A stretch of DNA of 64,000 bases from Caulifigura coniformis (GTDB lineage Bacteria; Planctomycetota; Planctomycetia; Planctomycetales; Planctomycetaceae): NCBI RefSeq assembly GCF_007745175.1, contig NZ_CP036271.1, positions 6,473,439-6,537,438 on the forward strand, read 5' to 3'. Shown in pieces: positions 55,904 through 64,000 of this stretch (position 1 is its first letter; each line of letters begins with the position of its first letter). The translations under genes and the position numbers were made by a program. The notes under the pieces are model-generated. The model was not told the DNA's origin. It worked only from the letters and a program-made list of their open reading frames with translations, and ran no database searches.

Positions 55904-56258
55904 GTGTTCGGGGGACCGGCCCCGCTTCCGTCTCTGGCGGAAGCCGGGGCCAACTTGAATCGAATCGCAGGCCGGCGCCCGATTCCGGGTCGCGAGGCTC
56001 GATGTGACGATTGCGGAAAAGGCGGGATCGGCACAGGCCGCGGCGGATTCCTCCTGACAGCCCTAGGATGGCGCTCATGCCTCCGCCCCTGCCGCCGCTT
56101 TGGCAAACGGCCGCGGACGGCCGGTTTGCGGACGACTGCGACCCGCACGGACTGCCGATGTTTCTGGTGCGAGCCCGACGGATTGGCAGCGTGCCTCTTC
56201 GGAAGCTCCCGCCCTGTGCGCTGCCTCGCGCACTTCTCCTCCACGGAAGGCATCCTGC
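55904..56258. other. Gap without a supported gene
   Basis: 355 bases between two small exported protein genes. Open frames here are Arg/Pro-rich and unlike either neighbour; no terminator or repeat stands out. Confidence 0.35.
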
Positions 56259-56597
56259 ATGTTTTCAGTCCAGAAGTCGCTGCGCCTCGCCCTCGTCGCC
56301 GCGCTCGGTGTTGTTGCGTCCGCCGCCGAAAGCCAGGCCGACAGCCGGTTTGTCTTCGGCAAGGAACCGGTCGCCCGCCACAACCGGGCCGTCCTCGCCC
56401 GTAAGGCCCAGGCCTCATACGGCTACCGCTCGGCCGCCCGGTACTCCAACTCCAACTCCACCTACGGCGGAACCGCCATGGTGCAGACCTACCCACGTCC
56501 TTCCGCCACGCCGTCCTATGCGACGCGCTCCTACGTGACCCCCGTCGCCGGCTACCGCGTGCAGACCGCCGCAAACGCCGGACACATCGTCCGCTGA
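56259..56597 (+). CDS. Small exported Tyr/Ser/Arg-rich protein
   Basis: ATG at 56259 follows GGAAGG. 112 residues: signal peptide MFSVQKSLRLALVAALGVVA, then a basic, Tyr/Ser/Asn-rich low-complexity region (SYGYRSAARYSNSNSTYGG). No family. It is followed by the terminator at 56638-56680. Confidence 0.6.
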   Translation: MFSVQKSLRLALVAALGVVASAAESQADSRFVFGKEPVARHNRAVLARKAQASYGYRSAARYSNSNSTYGGTAMVQTYPRPSATPSYATRSYVTPVAGYRVQTAANAGHIVR

Positions 56598-56637
56598 TCC
56601 AGCCGCCGTCCCTCCCGGCAGCTGAGCCTGACGCCCG

Positions 56638-56680
56638 CAAGACCCTGTGGCCCATCGACGATGGCCCGCAGGGTCTTGTT
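56638..56680 (+). terminator. Strong terminator-like hairpin
   Basis: CAAGACCCTG (56638-56647) pairs perfectly with CAGGGTCTTG (56669-56678), with further inner pairing (CCATCG/CGATGG), then TT. It ends the 56259 gene. Confidence 0.65.
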
Positions 56681-56814
56681 CGTTGGACCTCTCTCCCAGG
56701 GCAAGTCTTTATCGGATCGATTCCCGCCGATACGATCCTCAGGAACTCACCGCAATCAATTCCAGCCCGGTCTCGCCGCGCAACAGCGGAACTCGGCGGA
56801 TCAAAGGAGTCGCG

Positions 56815-58146
56815 ATGAACGCTTTGAAGCATTTCGGACAGGCGGTCGCTGCAATCACGGTGGCCAGTGTCGTCCACTCCGCGACCGCGGCCGCCCCTGA
56901 TACCTGGCCCACCTTCCGCGGGCCGGGACGCACCGCAGTCTCACCCGACACCAACCTCCTCGAAAAATGGCCCGAAGACGGGCCGCCGCTCGTCTGGCGC
57001 ACCACCGGAGTCGGCCGCGGCTTCTCGAGCCTCGCCATCGTCGACGGCAAGGTCTACACCTTCGGCGACACCCTCTCCGAAGGCGCCCCGGACGACAGCG
57101 AATACCTGCAGTGCTTCGATCAGAAGACGGGCAAGCGGCTGTGGCTGCACAAGACGACGCCGCTCTGGACGGGCCAGAAGAACATCGGCTGGCAAAGCCC
57201 CCGCAGCACGCCCACCGTGGACGGCGATCGGGTCTACGTGCTTTCTCCCGCTGGGGTTCTCGTCGCCTGCAAGTCCGCCGACGGAACTGAAATCTTCCGC
57301 GTCGATCTCGTCGGACAGTACGGCGGCAAGAAAGCCGACAGCTGGGGCTACAGCGAATCCCCGCTGATCGATGGCGAGAAGGTCATCGTCACGCCCGGAG
57401 GTGAGTCGACGACGATGGTCGCCTTCGACAAGAAAACCGGGAAGGAAATCTGGAAGAACGTCCGCGAGGGGGACATCGGGGCCGGCCACGCCTCGGTCGT
57501 CACGTCCGATATCGGCGGCACGAAGGTCTACGTCACCACCACCGGCAGCGGCGCCCTGGGCGTCCGCGCCGAGGATGGCAAGGTCCTCTGGAGCTATCCG
57601 ATCGAGAAGACCACCGCCGTTATCCCCACTCCCATCATCCGCGGCGACCTCGTCTTCTTCGCGATGGGTTACAACACCGGCGGCGGAGCGCTCCTGAAGC
57701 AGGTCCCGCAGGCCAACAAGGACGTCAAGATCGAGCCGGTCTACGACCTCAAGCCCGAACTCAAGAACAAGCACGGCGGCGTCGTCCTCGTCGGCGACTA
57801 CCTCTACGCCGACCGCGACGACAAGGGCCTCCCCTACTGCGCGGAATTCATGACCGGAAAGATCGTCTGGCCTGAAAAACGGGGGAGTGGAAAGAAGTCC
57901 GCCGCCATCGCCGCGGCCGACGGACATCTCTACATCCGCTACCAGGACGGCGTCATGGTCCTCGCCAAGGCCGATCCCTCCGGATATCAGGAAGTCGGCT
58001 CGTTCACTCCTCCCGGCTCCGGTGAACGTTCGAGCTGGGCCCATCCCGTCATCGTGGATGGCATGCTCTTCATCCGCGAAAACGACTCCATCATGTGCTA
58101 CGACGTCCGCGACAAGTCGTCCGGATCCAGCGCCGCCAGCCAGTAA
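56815..58146 (+). CDS. Exported PQQ-like beta-propeller protein (BamB/PQQ-repeat type)
   Basis: ATG at 56815 follows AAAGGAG. 443 residues: signal peptide MNALKHFGQAVAAITVASVV, then WPTFRGPGRTAVSP, the hallmark opening of planctomycete propeller proteins. Repeats have W-x-x-x-x-x-G-x-G-F-S-S-L-A-I-V-D-G-K-V-Y and F-D-x-K-T-G-K-x-x-W type blades (FDQKTGKRLWLH; FDKKTGKEIWKN). Proteins like this act in the periplasm or paryphoplasm, either as scaffold or with a bound quinone; no cofactor residues can be assigned here. It is followed by a terminator. Confidence 0.85.
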   Translation: MNALKHFGQAVAAITVASVVHSATAAAPDTWPTFRGPGRTAVSPDTNLLEKWPEDGPPLVWRTTGVGRGFSSLAIVDGKVYTFGDTLSEGAPDDSEYLQCFDQKTGKRLWLHKTTPLWTGQKNIGWQSPRSTPTVDGDRVYVLSPAGVLVACKSADGTEIFRVDLVGQYGGKKADSWGYSESPLIDGEKVIVTPGGESTTMVAFDKKTGKEIWKNVREGDIGAGHASVVTSDIGGTKVYVTTTGSGALGVRAEDGKVLWSYPIEKTTAVIPTPIIRGDLVFFAMGYNTGGGALLKQVPQANKDVKIEPVYDLKPELKNKHGGVVLVGDYLYADRDDKGLPYCAEFMTGKIVWPEKRGSGKKSAAIAAADGHLYIRYQDGVMVLAKADPSGYQEVGSFTPPGSGERSSWAHPVIVDGMLFIRENDSIMCYDVRDKSSGSSAASQ

Positions 58147-58170
58147 AGACCACCGCGAATGAAACAGGAA

Positions 58171-58198
58171 ACAGCCGGCCATCAGGGCCGGCTGTTTT
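58171..58198 (+). terminator. Rho-independent terminator
   Basis: ACAGCCGGCC (58171-58180) pairs perfectly with GGCCGGCTGT (58186-58195), then TTTT. It follows the propeller gene. Confidence 0.85.
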
Positions 58199-58272
58199 CG
58201 TTGCCGGCCACCGGAATCCTGAACACGATACAATCCGGGATGCCGCCGACCTCGCCGAGAAAGTGAAACCTG

Positions 58273-58854
58273 ATGACCCATCGTCGATTGCTGCTGCTCG
58301 CCGGAGATTTCGTGGAGGACTACGAGATCATGGTCCCGTTCCAGGCGCTCCAGATGGTCGGCTGCGAGGTCCACGCCGTCTGCCCCGGCAAGAAGGCCGG
58401 GGAAACCGTCCGCACCGCCATCCACGATTTCGAAGGCGACCAGACCTACTCGGAAAAGCCGGGCCACAACTTCCGGCTCAACGCCACGTTCGATGAAGTC
58501 CACCCGGGAACGTACGACGGACTGGTCATCCCCGGCGGCCGTGCGCCGGAATACCTTCGCCTCAATCCGCGCGTCCTCGAAATCGTCCGCGCGTTCATGA
58601 CCGCGAAGAAGCCCGTCGCCGCCATCTGCCACGGCCTCCAGATCCTCGCCGCCGCGGATGTGCTCAAAGGCCGTCGCGCCACCGCCTACCCCGCCTGCGG
58701 CCCCGAAGTCCGCCTCGCTGGTGGCGAATACGTCGCCTGCGACGTCGATGCGGCCGTCGTCGACCGTAACCTCGTCACTTCCCCGGCCTGGCCCGGACAC
58801 CCCGCCTGGCTCCGGGAGTTTCTGAAGGTGCTGGGAGTATCGATCAGCGGATGA
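58273..58854 (+). CDS. DJ-1/PfpI-family protein
   Basis: 193 residues from the ATG at 58273. The family motifs are present: [20 protein letters not shown] (active-site Glu region), [16 protein letters not shown], and the nucleophile elbow [16 protein letters not shown] with its Cys in C-H-G. Members include proteases, glyoxalase III/deglycase-type enzymes and chaperones; the A-I-C-H-G form is of the PfpI branch. Substrate unknown. It is upstream of the MnmE-like gene on the same strand, spaced by ~90 bases. Confidence 0.87.
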   Translation: MTHRRLLLLAGDFVEDYEIMVPFQALQMVGCEVHAVCPGKKAGETVRTAIHDFEGDQTYSEKPGHNFRLNATFDEVHPGTYDGLVIPGGRAPEYLRLNPRVLEIVRAFMTAKKPVAAICHGLQILAAADVLKGRRATAYPACGPEVRLAGGEYVACDVDAAVVDRNLVTSPAWPGHPAWLREFLKVLGVSISG

Positions 58855-58945
58855 CCGCGCCCGTTGTCGACGCTGCCAGCGTCGCCCGAGTACCCGGTAC
58901 TGAGTCCGCAGCGGCGAGCACGCCGGCCAAGCCAGTTCATTCCTG

Positions 58946-60037
58946 ATGCCCGAGTCGCCGCCACAGATCGATGTCCTGACTCCCCCCGGTCGCGGGGCCG
59001 TCGCGGTGATCTCCTGCACCGGCGACGTCGCCATTCTCGACAGTTCCGCATCATCGTCCCCGCTCTGCGTCGCCCGCGACGGATATCCCTTCGCCAATCA
59101 CGCGATCAATCGAATCACCTTCGCGCGCTGGGGAGCAGAGCACCCCGAAGACGTCGTCGTCTGTCGCACCTCGGAGCACGCGTTCGAAATCCACTGCCAC
59201 GGCGGCCGCGCGGCCGTCGAACGGATTCGCGCGGATCTCGCGGGAGTCATTGAAGACGCTTCGACGCGCAAGGGGTCTCCGATCGACGAACGCCAACGCC
59301 TGCTGGCTGCGGCCTGGGACGCCGTGTCGCGGGCAACAACCTTGCGAACGGCGGACCTGCTCCTGCATCAGGCGGAAGTCGCCTGGCCCAGGGCACTCCA
59401 GGCGAGCGGCCGGTGTGAACCGGCTGAGGGCGCGACGTTCTCCGCCGATCATCCGCAGGCCGACGCCCCCCCCTCGCCGGAATGGAGAGCCCAAACGCTC
59501 GAATGGGTGGAGTTCGGCCGGCATCTCACGGAGCCCTGGACAGTCGCCCTCGTCGGCAAACCCAACGCCGGCAAGTCGAGCCTGATGAATGCCCTCGCCG
59601 GCTTTCAGCGTTCGATTGTGAATCCCACCCCCGGAACCACGCGCGACGCCGTCACGCTCGATGTCGCCTTCGACGGCTGGCCGGTCCGGCTCGTCGACAC
59701 CGCGGGTCTCCGCGACTCGACCGATGAACTCGAGGCCGCGGGAATCGAACGCGCCCGGGGGGTCATCGCCTCAGCCGACCTGGTCCTGCACGTCTTCGAC
59801 GCGACCGAGCCCCAACCGGAATTCGTCGAACACGCCATTCCGGTTGCCAACAAGATCGATCTGCTCCCGGAATTCACCTGGTCTGCTCGAACGGCGACAG
59901 TCTCCGCACTGACGGGAGCCGGTATCGACCAGCTGATCGAAGCGATCGTTGCCCACCTCATCCCGCACGAGCCGCCACGGGGTCTGGCAATCCCGATCGC
60001 TCCCGAACACCTTACCCACCTGAATCCTGAAACCTGA
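58946..60037 (+). CDS. MnmE-derived GTPase lacking the C-terminal Cys motif
   Basis: 363 residues from the ATG at 58946. The N-terminal ~100 residues resemble the MnmE tetrahydrofolate-binding domain (IDVLTPPGRGAVAVISCTG; FEIHCHGGRAAVERI), followed by a shortened helical domain. The Ras-like GTPase domain has GKPNAGKSSLMNALAG, NPTPGTTRDAV, DTAGLRDS and NKIDLL. Standard MnmE is ~450 residues and ends in a C-x-G-K motif needed for tRNA wobble-uridine modification; here the protein ends at HLTHLNPET with no such motif, and the middle is reduced. It is thus a paralog, probably not a tRNA-modifying enzyme. The role is unknown. Confidence 0.82.
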   Translation: MPESPPQIDVLTPPGRGAVAVISCTGDVAILDSSASSSPLCVARDGYPFANHAINRITFARWGAEHPEDVVVCRTSEHAFEIHCHGGRAAVERIRADLAGVIEDASTRKGSPIDERQRLLAAAWDAVSRATTLRTADLLLHQAEVAWPRALQASGRCEPAEGATFSADHPQADAPPSPEWRAQTLEWVEFGRHLTEPWTVALVGKPNAGKSSLMNALAGFQRSIVNPTPGTTRDAVTLDVAFDGWPVRLVDTAGLRDSTDELEAAGIERARGVIASADLVLHVFDATEPQPEFVEHAIPVANKIDLLPEFTWSARTATVSALTGAGIDQLIEAIVAHLIPHEPPRGLAIPIAPEHLTHLNPET

Positions 60038-60053
60038 ATCCTCCAAAAACACA

Positions 60054-60087
60054 ACAGGCCTTGCGAGGAAATCCCCGCAAGGCCTGT
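60054..60087. terminator. Bidirectional terminator
   Basis: ACAGGCCTTGCG (60054-60065) pairs perfectly with CGCAAGGCCTGT (60076-60087). It sits between convergent genes ending at 60037 (+) and 60116 (-). Confidence 0.8.
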
Positions 60088-60115
60088 CGTCATTCGATCG
60101 ATTCCGATTGTCAGA

Positions 60116-61243
60116 TCACTCCGACCAGTTGTGGGGGTTCATGAACCACCACCAGCGATCGGTCCGGCTGCTGAACTTCAGGTTCCAGCTGCCGTCTTTC
60201 CATTCCAGCGTCGACTTCCGCCAGCCGAGCGGAACCTGCGGGTACGGGTAGTACGGTCCGATGTAGGGGAACGCACTCGCATCGTACTGGCTGGGGTAAG
60301 CGATCGCGGCCGTGTTGTCGTACGCCGCATAGCTCGGCCATGCGTATTCCGGAACGTTCGGCTGGTTGTACACCATGTGTCCGCCAGCCGGGATCACGCC
60401 AGGTCCGCCCTGGGCAGCCATCGGAACCGGAGCGGCTCCGGTGGTCGCCTGACGCAGGCCCATCTGCTGGATCTGCTGCGGGGTCATGGCCATTCCGACT
60501 CCCGGGGGCATCCCCATCCGCGGATCCATGCCCGGAGGCATTCCCTGCGGAGCCATTGCCATCTGCTGCGGATAGCCGGCCGGCATCACCGGGGCCTGCG
60601 GACGGGACTGGGCCACCGGGCGACCCTGGAAGGTCATCCGGTTCACCACGTTCTGGACGCCCGGCACCGAGCGGGCGGCCTGTTCGGCCTGCGCCGCGGC
60701 TTCCGGAGCTCCAACGCTTCCGCCCAGCGTGCACGTGCCGGCCGAGAAGCGGACTTCAATGTCATACTTCGACAGCCCGCTCGCCGAGAGGGCCTTCGCA
60801 ATTTCCTGCGCCGTTTCCTGGTTGCCGGCAGCCGGAGCAGCGGCCGCTTCGCCGTTCACCTGGCGAACCTGCTGGTGCGGTGCACCTTCGAATCCGGCCT
60901 GGGTCACCCCGGGCATCGGACGGGCTGAAGCCGCCACCGAAAGCTGGTTGTTCACCGAAGAAACGCCCGGCACGCTCGAGATCACCTGCGTGGCAAGGGC
61001 CTTCTGCTGCGGATCCGCGGCTTCGCCGGTGATCGTGCAGACACCCTTGTCAAACTGCAGCTGAACGCCCTTGCCCCGCAGCGGGGCGGCTTTCAAAGCG
61101 GCGGCAATCTTGTTCGCCATCGCCTGGTTCGACGTGGCAGAGGCGGCGGGGGCCCCCGTGGAATCGGCCGGTCCGGCGATCACGAAGCCCGGGGCTGTCG
61201 CCAGAAGGGCCATACTCAGGACCCATTTCCGAGGCAGACGCAT
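60116..61243 (-). CDS. Exported protein with two BON domains
   Basis: 375 residues from the ATG at 61243. Signal peptide (VLSMALLATAPGFVIAG). First BON domain at ~residues 40-100 (GVQLQFDKGVCTITGEA; LATQVISSVPGVSSVNNQL), second at ~145-205 (YDIEVRFSAGTCTLGGSV; ARSVPGVQNVVNRMTF). Then a Pro/Met/Gln/Gly-rich stretch and a C-terminal Tyr/Pro/Trp-rich region (YIGPYYPYPQVPLGWRKST). BON domains bind phospholipid or other envelope surfaces, so an outer-membrane or matrix role is likely. It is alone on its strand. Confidence 0.82.
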   Translation of the reverse strand: MRLPRKWVLSMALLATAPGFVIAGPADSTGAPAASATSNQAMANKIAAALKAAPLRGKGVQLQFDKGVCTITGEAADPQQKALATQVISSVPGVSSVNNQLSVAASARPMPGVTQAGFEGAPHQQVRQVNGEAAAAPAAGNQETAQEIAKALSASGLSKYDIEVRFSAGTCTLGGSVGAPEAAAQAEQAARSVPGVQNVVNRMTFQGRPVAQSRPQAPVMPAGYPQQMAMAPQGMPPGMDPRMGMPPGVGMAMTPQQIQQMGLRQATTGAAPVPMAAQGGPGVIPAGGHMVYNQPNVPEYAWPSYAAYDNTAAIAYPSQYDASAFPYIGPYYPYPQVPLGWRKSTLEWKDGSWNLKFSSRTDRWWWFMNPHNWSE

Positions 61244-62393
61244 GAACTGACTCCTTCAGTTTCAGGTTGGCAAGAGCCGCACAAGCGGTTCGCCCCGCGC
61301 GGACTCGATCGAATGAGATCAATCTTCGTATCGGCACGGTCGTGACGGTGAGTTCAAGAATTCCGGTTATCTCGGGTGAATCGATTGTGAGAATCCCGCC
61401 CTCACTCCCCCACGGCCGGACTCGATGCGGCGCAACTCCTGAATCCGGAACCATTTCGAACACTTTTACTCACTGCGGCTCGCAACCACGCTTGAACGGT
61501 GGAGGAACCATGAACTTCGAATCTGCGAATCCGCACCGCTCAATCCCGCCGGCCGACTCCGCAACGAACCGCCCAAAGGAGAGCGCCAACCCACCTCACG
61601 GAACTCGCCTGAGGAGGAACGGCATGGACAACGCACCCCACCCCCACTCCGTTCATCTTGCTCTCAATGCCCCGCTGCCGTCCCCGGGGCCGCCCGGACA
61701 AGCAACCTGCCTTCCGCGCTGGCGAAAACGTCCCGGCTCGGTGTCAGAATCTCGCTGCGACATGCGACGCAACCACCTTTATTCACTAAAGGTTCCGGCC
61801 CCAAGTCCCTTCAGGCAGACGAAGACTCTTCCCGATGCGCAACCCCTCCCATCAGGGAAGGGAGTTCGTTCTTTGGCAACGCAAACAGGGGGATCAGCCC
61901 CGCGAGAGGGGGTGAAAAAAGCACTCCAAAGCTCGTCACACATGTCACAGGTCCAGAACTCCAATGCTTCAGACGGTTTCTCGCTGTCACAGGTCGTCAC
62001 AGGTCTCCCTCCGGGGGGGCGAGCCTCCGCGACGACGAATGTCCACGCGCCCTGGACCGTCCATCGTGCGGGCGGTCAACACCGACCCGCCTACGAAACG
62101 CGGCCAATCGCTGTCAGAATGGATGTCGGACCCCGCGCAGAATCGGCAATCCATGGGGACATGAGGATCCCTTCACTATTTTCGCTCCCACTTGGAGGTT
62201 CAGATGAGGAGCGGATAAGAAACAATTCACGTTCGGACTCATGGTCTTGACCGTTCTGGGTTTCCGCCGAAAACAAGGGGGTAGCCAGACGGGGAATGCC
62301 ATGATCCAAGGCAACGACGACCACGTTTTCAGCCCTCTGTGGCGAGTCGATCAAGCGCATCCCAACGGCCTACGAAGAAGAGGAACGAATTCC
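61244..62393. other. Long gap, mostly without supported genes
   Basis: About 1.15 kb. A plus-strand frame from ATG 61510, which has GGAGG before it, runs to 62250 (246 residues), but its composition (Pro/Arg/Ser/His with no ordered segments) makes it unlikely to be a protein. GTCACAGGT-type motifs recur near 61943-62000. The promoters of the BON gene and of the carbonic anhydrase must lie at the two ends. Confidence 0.4.
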
Positions 62394-63062
62394 GTGCAGA
62401 AACTGATTCAGGGCATCCACCAGTTCCAGGAAGAGACCTTCCGGCCACTGCAGGGGCTGTTCGAGTCTCTCGCCCGCGGCCAGAGCCCGGAGACCCTTTT
62501 CATCACCTGCTCGGATTCGCGCATCGACCCCAACCTGCTGACCAAGTCGCAGCCGGGCGATCTGTTCATTCTGCGCAATGCGGGCAACATCATCCCGCCG
62601 CATACCGGCCAGGCGGGCGGCGAGGCCGCGACCATCGAGTTCGCGGTGACCGGCCTTGGCGTCAAGGACATCATCATCTGCGGCCACTCCCACTGCGGAG
62701 CGGTCAAGGGCCTTCTCGACCCTTCGAAGCTCGAGGGCCTTCCGGCCGTCGCCCAGTGGCTTTCCCACGCTGAGGCCACCAAACGCATCATTGAGGAAAA
62801 CTACGCCGATCTGTCGCCCGAAGATCAGGTGCGGGCGGCCATCGAAGAAAACGTCCTCGTCCAGCTCGAAAACCTGCGCACGCTTCCGTGCGTGAAATCG
62901 CGGCTGGTGAAAGGCGACCTCAGGCTTCACGGCTGGGTCTACAAGATCGAGACCGCGGAAGTTTTTGCCTATGACCGGATCGACGGCCAGTTCGTGCCGC
63001 TTGAGCAGTACCGATTCCCCGCCAGCGATCCCATTCGCCGCCGGGTCGCCGCGACCATTTGA
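62394..63062 (+). CDS. Beta-class carbonic anhydrase
   Basis: I start at GTG 62394, preceded by AGGAAC; the frame is open from 62241. 222 residues. Zinc ligands and catalytic pair: TCSDSRIDP (Cys, Asp-Arg dyad) and GHSHCGAVK (His, Cys). Also RNAGNIIPP and [10 protein letters not shown], as in plant-type/bacterial beta enzymes. It interconverts CO2 and bicarbonate. The directly following gene encodes a SulP transporter, and such pairs are known in bicarbonate uptake. Cytoplasmic. Confidence 0.92.
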   Translation: MQKLIQGIHQFQEETFRPLQGLFESLARGQSPETLFITCSDSRIDPNLLTKSQPGDLFILRNAGNIIPPHTGQAGGEAATIEFAVTGLGVKDIIICGHSHCGAVKGLLDPSKLEGLPAVAQWLSHAEATKRIIEENYADLSPEDQVRAAIEENVLVQLENLRTLPCVKSRLVKGDLRLHGWVYKIETAEVFAYDRIDGQFVPLEQYRFPASDPIRRRVAATI

Positions 63063-63146
63063 ACGCAGCGCATCGAGCGCGGCGTGTGTTGGAAGCTGAT
63101 TCAGACGGCATGCTGATTCAGATCCTCAAGATGTAAGGCTCTACCA

Positions 63147-64000
<854 letters not shown>

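Noticed and set aside
56941-59097. 718-codon minus-strand frame opposite the PQQ-propeller and DJ-1 genes
   Set aside because: Spans two clear plus-strand genes and two functional boundaries, including a terminator; shadow of high GC at third positions.
61510-62250. 246-codon plus-strand frame with a good GGAGG before its ATG
   Set aside because: Disordered Pro/Arg/Ser/His composition with no helical or strand pattern and no family; kept only as a note in the gap entry.

Overview
This window looks like a GC-rich planctomycete chromosome (order Planctomycetales; the genus cannot be fixed from sequence alone). Evidence for that: a very large DUF4175-type membrane/coiled-coil protein, a Ser/Thr kinase with a DLG instead of a DFG motif and a C-terminal membrane helix, an MMPL/RND permease, a surface protein with an LEARVLLS-type N-terminal motif plus cadherin-like repeats, a PQQ-type beta-propeller protein, an EF-G of the HIDSGKTTLSERI type, and many small secreted proteins without known relatives. 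I found no tRNA, rRNA or CRISPR array.

Region 1, about 1-32 kb, is accessory DNA. It holds three tyrosine recombinases (one cut by the left edge, one at 6.7-7.8 kb, one at 27.4-28.6 kb), a run of unrecognised plus-strand genes (1.2-6.5 kb) that ends in a clear terminator, a possible two-gene membrane-associated module (9.7-11.3 kb), a cadherin-repeat surface protein (12.1-14.3 kb), two insertion sequences sitting side by side on one CTAG site (17.45-19.36 kb), and several broken genes (pseudopilin fragment near 6.1 kb, a frameshifted membrane gene near 9.3 kb, a multiply frameshifted remnant at 31.3-31.8 kb).

The most interesting unit is the minus-strand block from about 20.0 to 28.8 kb. Read from its integrase end it contains: P4-type integrase, unknown 337-aa protein, AlpA-like excisionase/regulator, ribbon-helix-helix-like protein, unknown 206-aa protein, a large primase-helicase, an XRE regulator fused to an ImmA/IrrE (M78) metalloprotease, and a 177-aa protein followed by a terminator. 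This is the gene logic of a P4-like satellite or integrative mobilisable element, with no capsid or conjugation genes visible. The integrase is preceded by four TTTTGCAAC-type direct repeats that look like arm-type recombinase sites.

Region 2, about 32-64 kb, reads as backbone: transglutaminase-like exported protein, the 2638-aa DUF4175 protein, a small conserved protein, KDPG/KHG aldolase, MMPL permease, Ser/Thr kinase, EF-G with terminator, a multispanning GT-C-like protein, an LptB-type ABC ATPase, an exported gluzincin-like protein, three small exported proteins, a PQQ-propeller protein, a DJ-1/PfpI protein, a MnmE-derived GTPase without the usual C-terminal Cys motif, a double BON-domain protein, and a beta-carbonic anhydrase directly followed by a SulP transporter that runs off the right edge. 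The last two probably work together in bicarbonate handling.

Most large open frames opposite these genes are composition-driven shadows and are not annotated.
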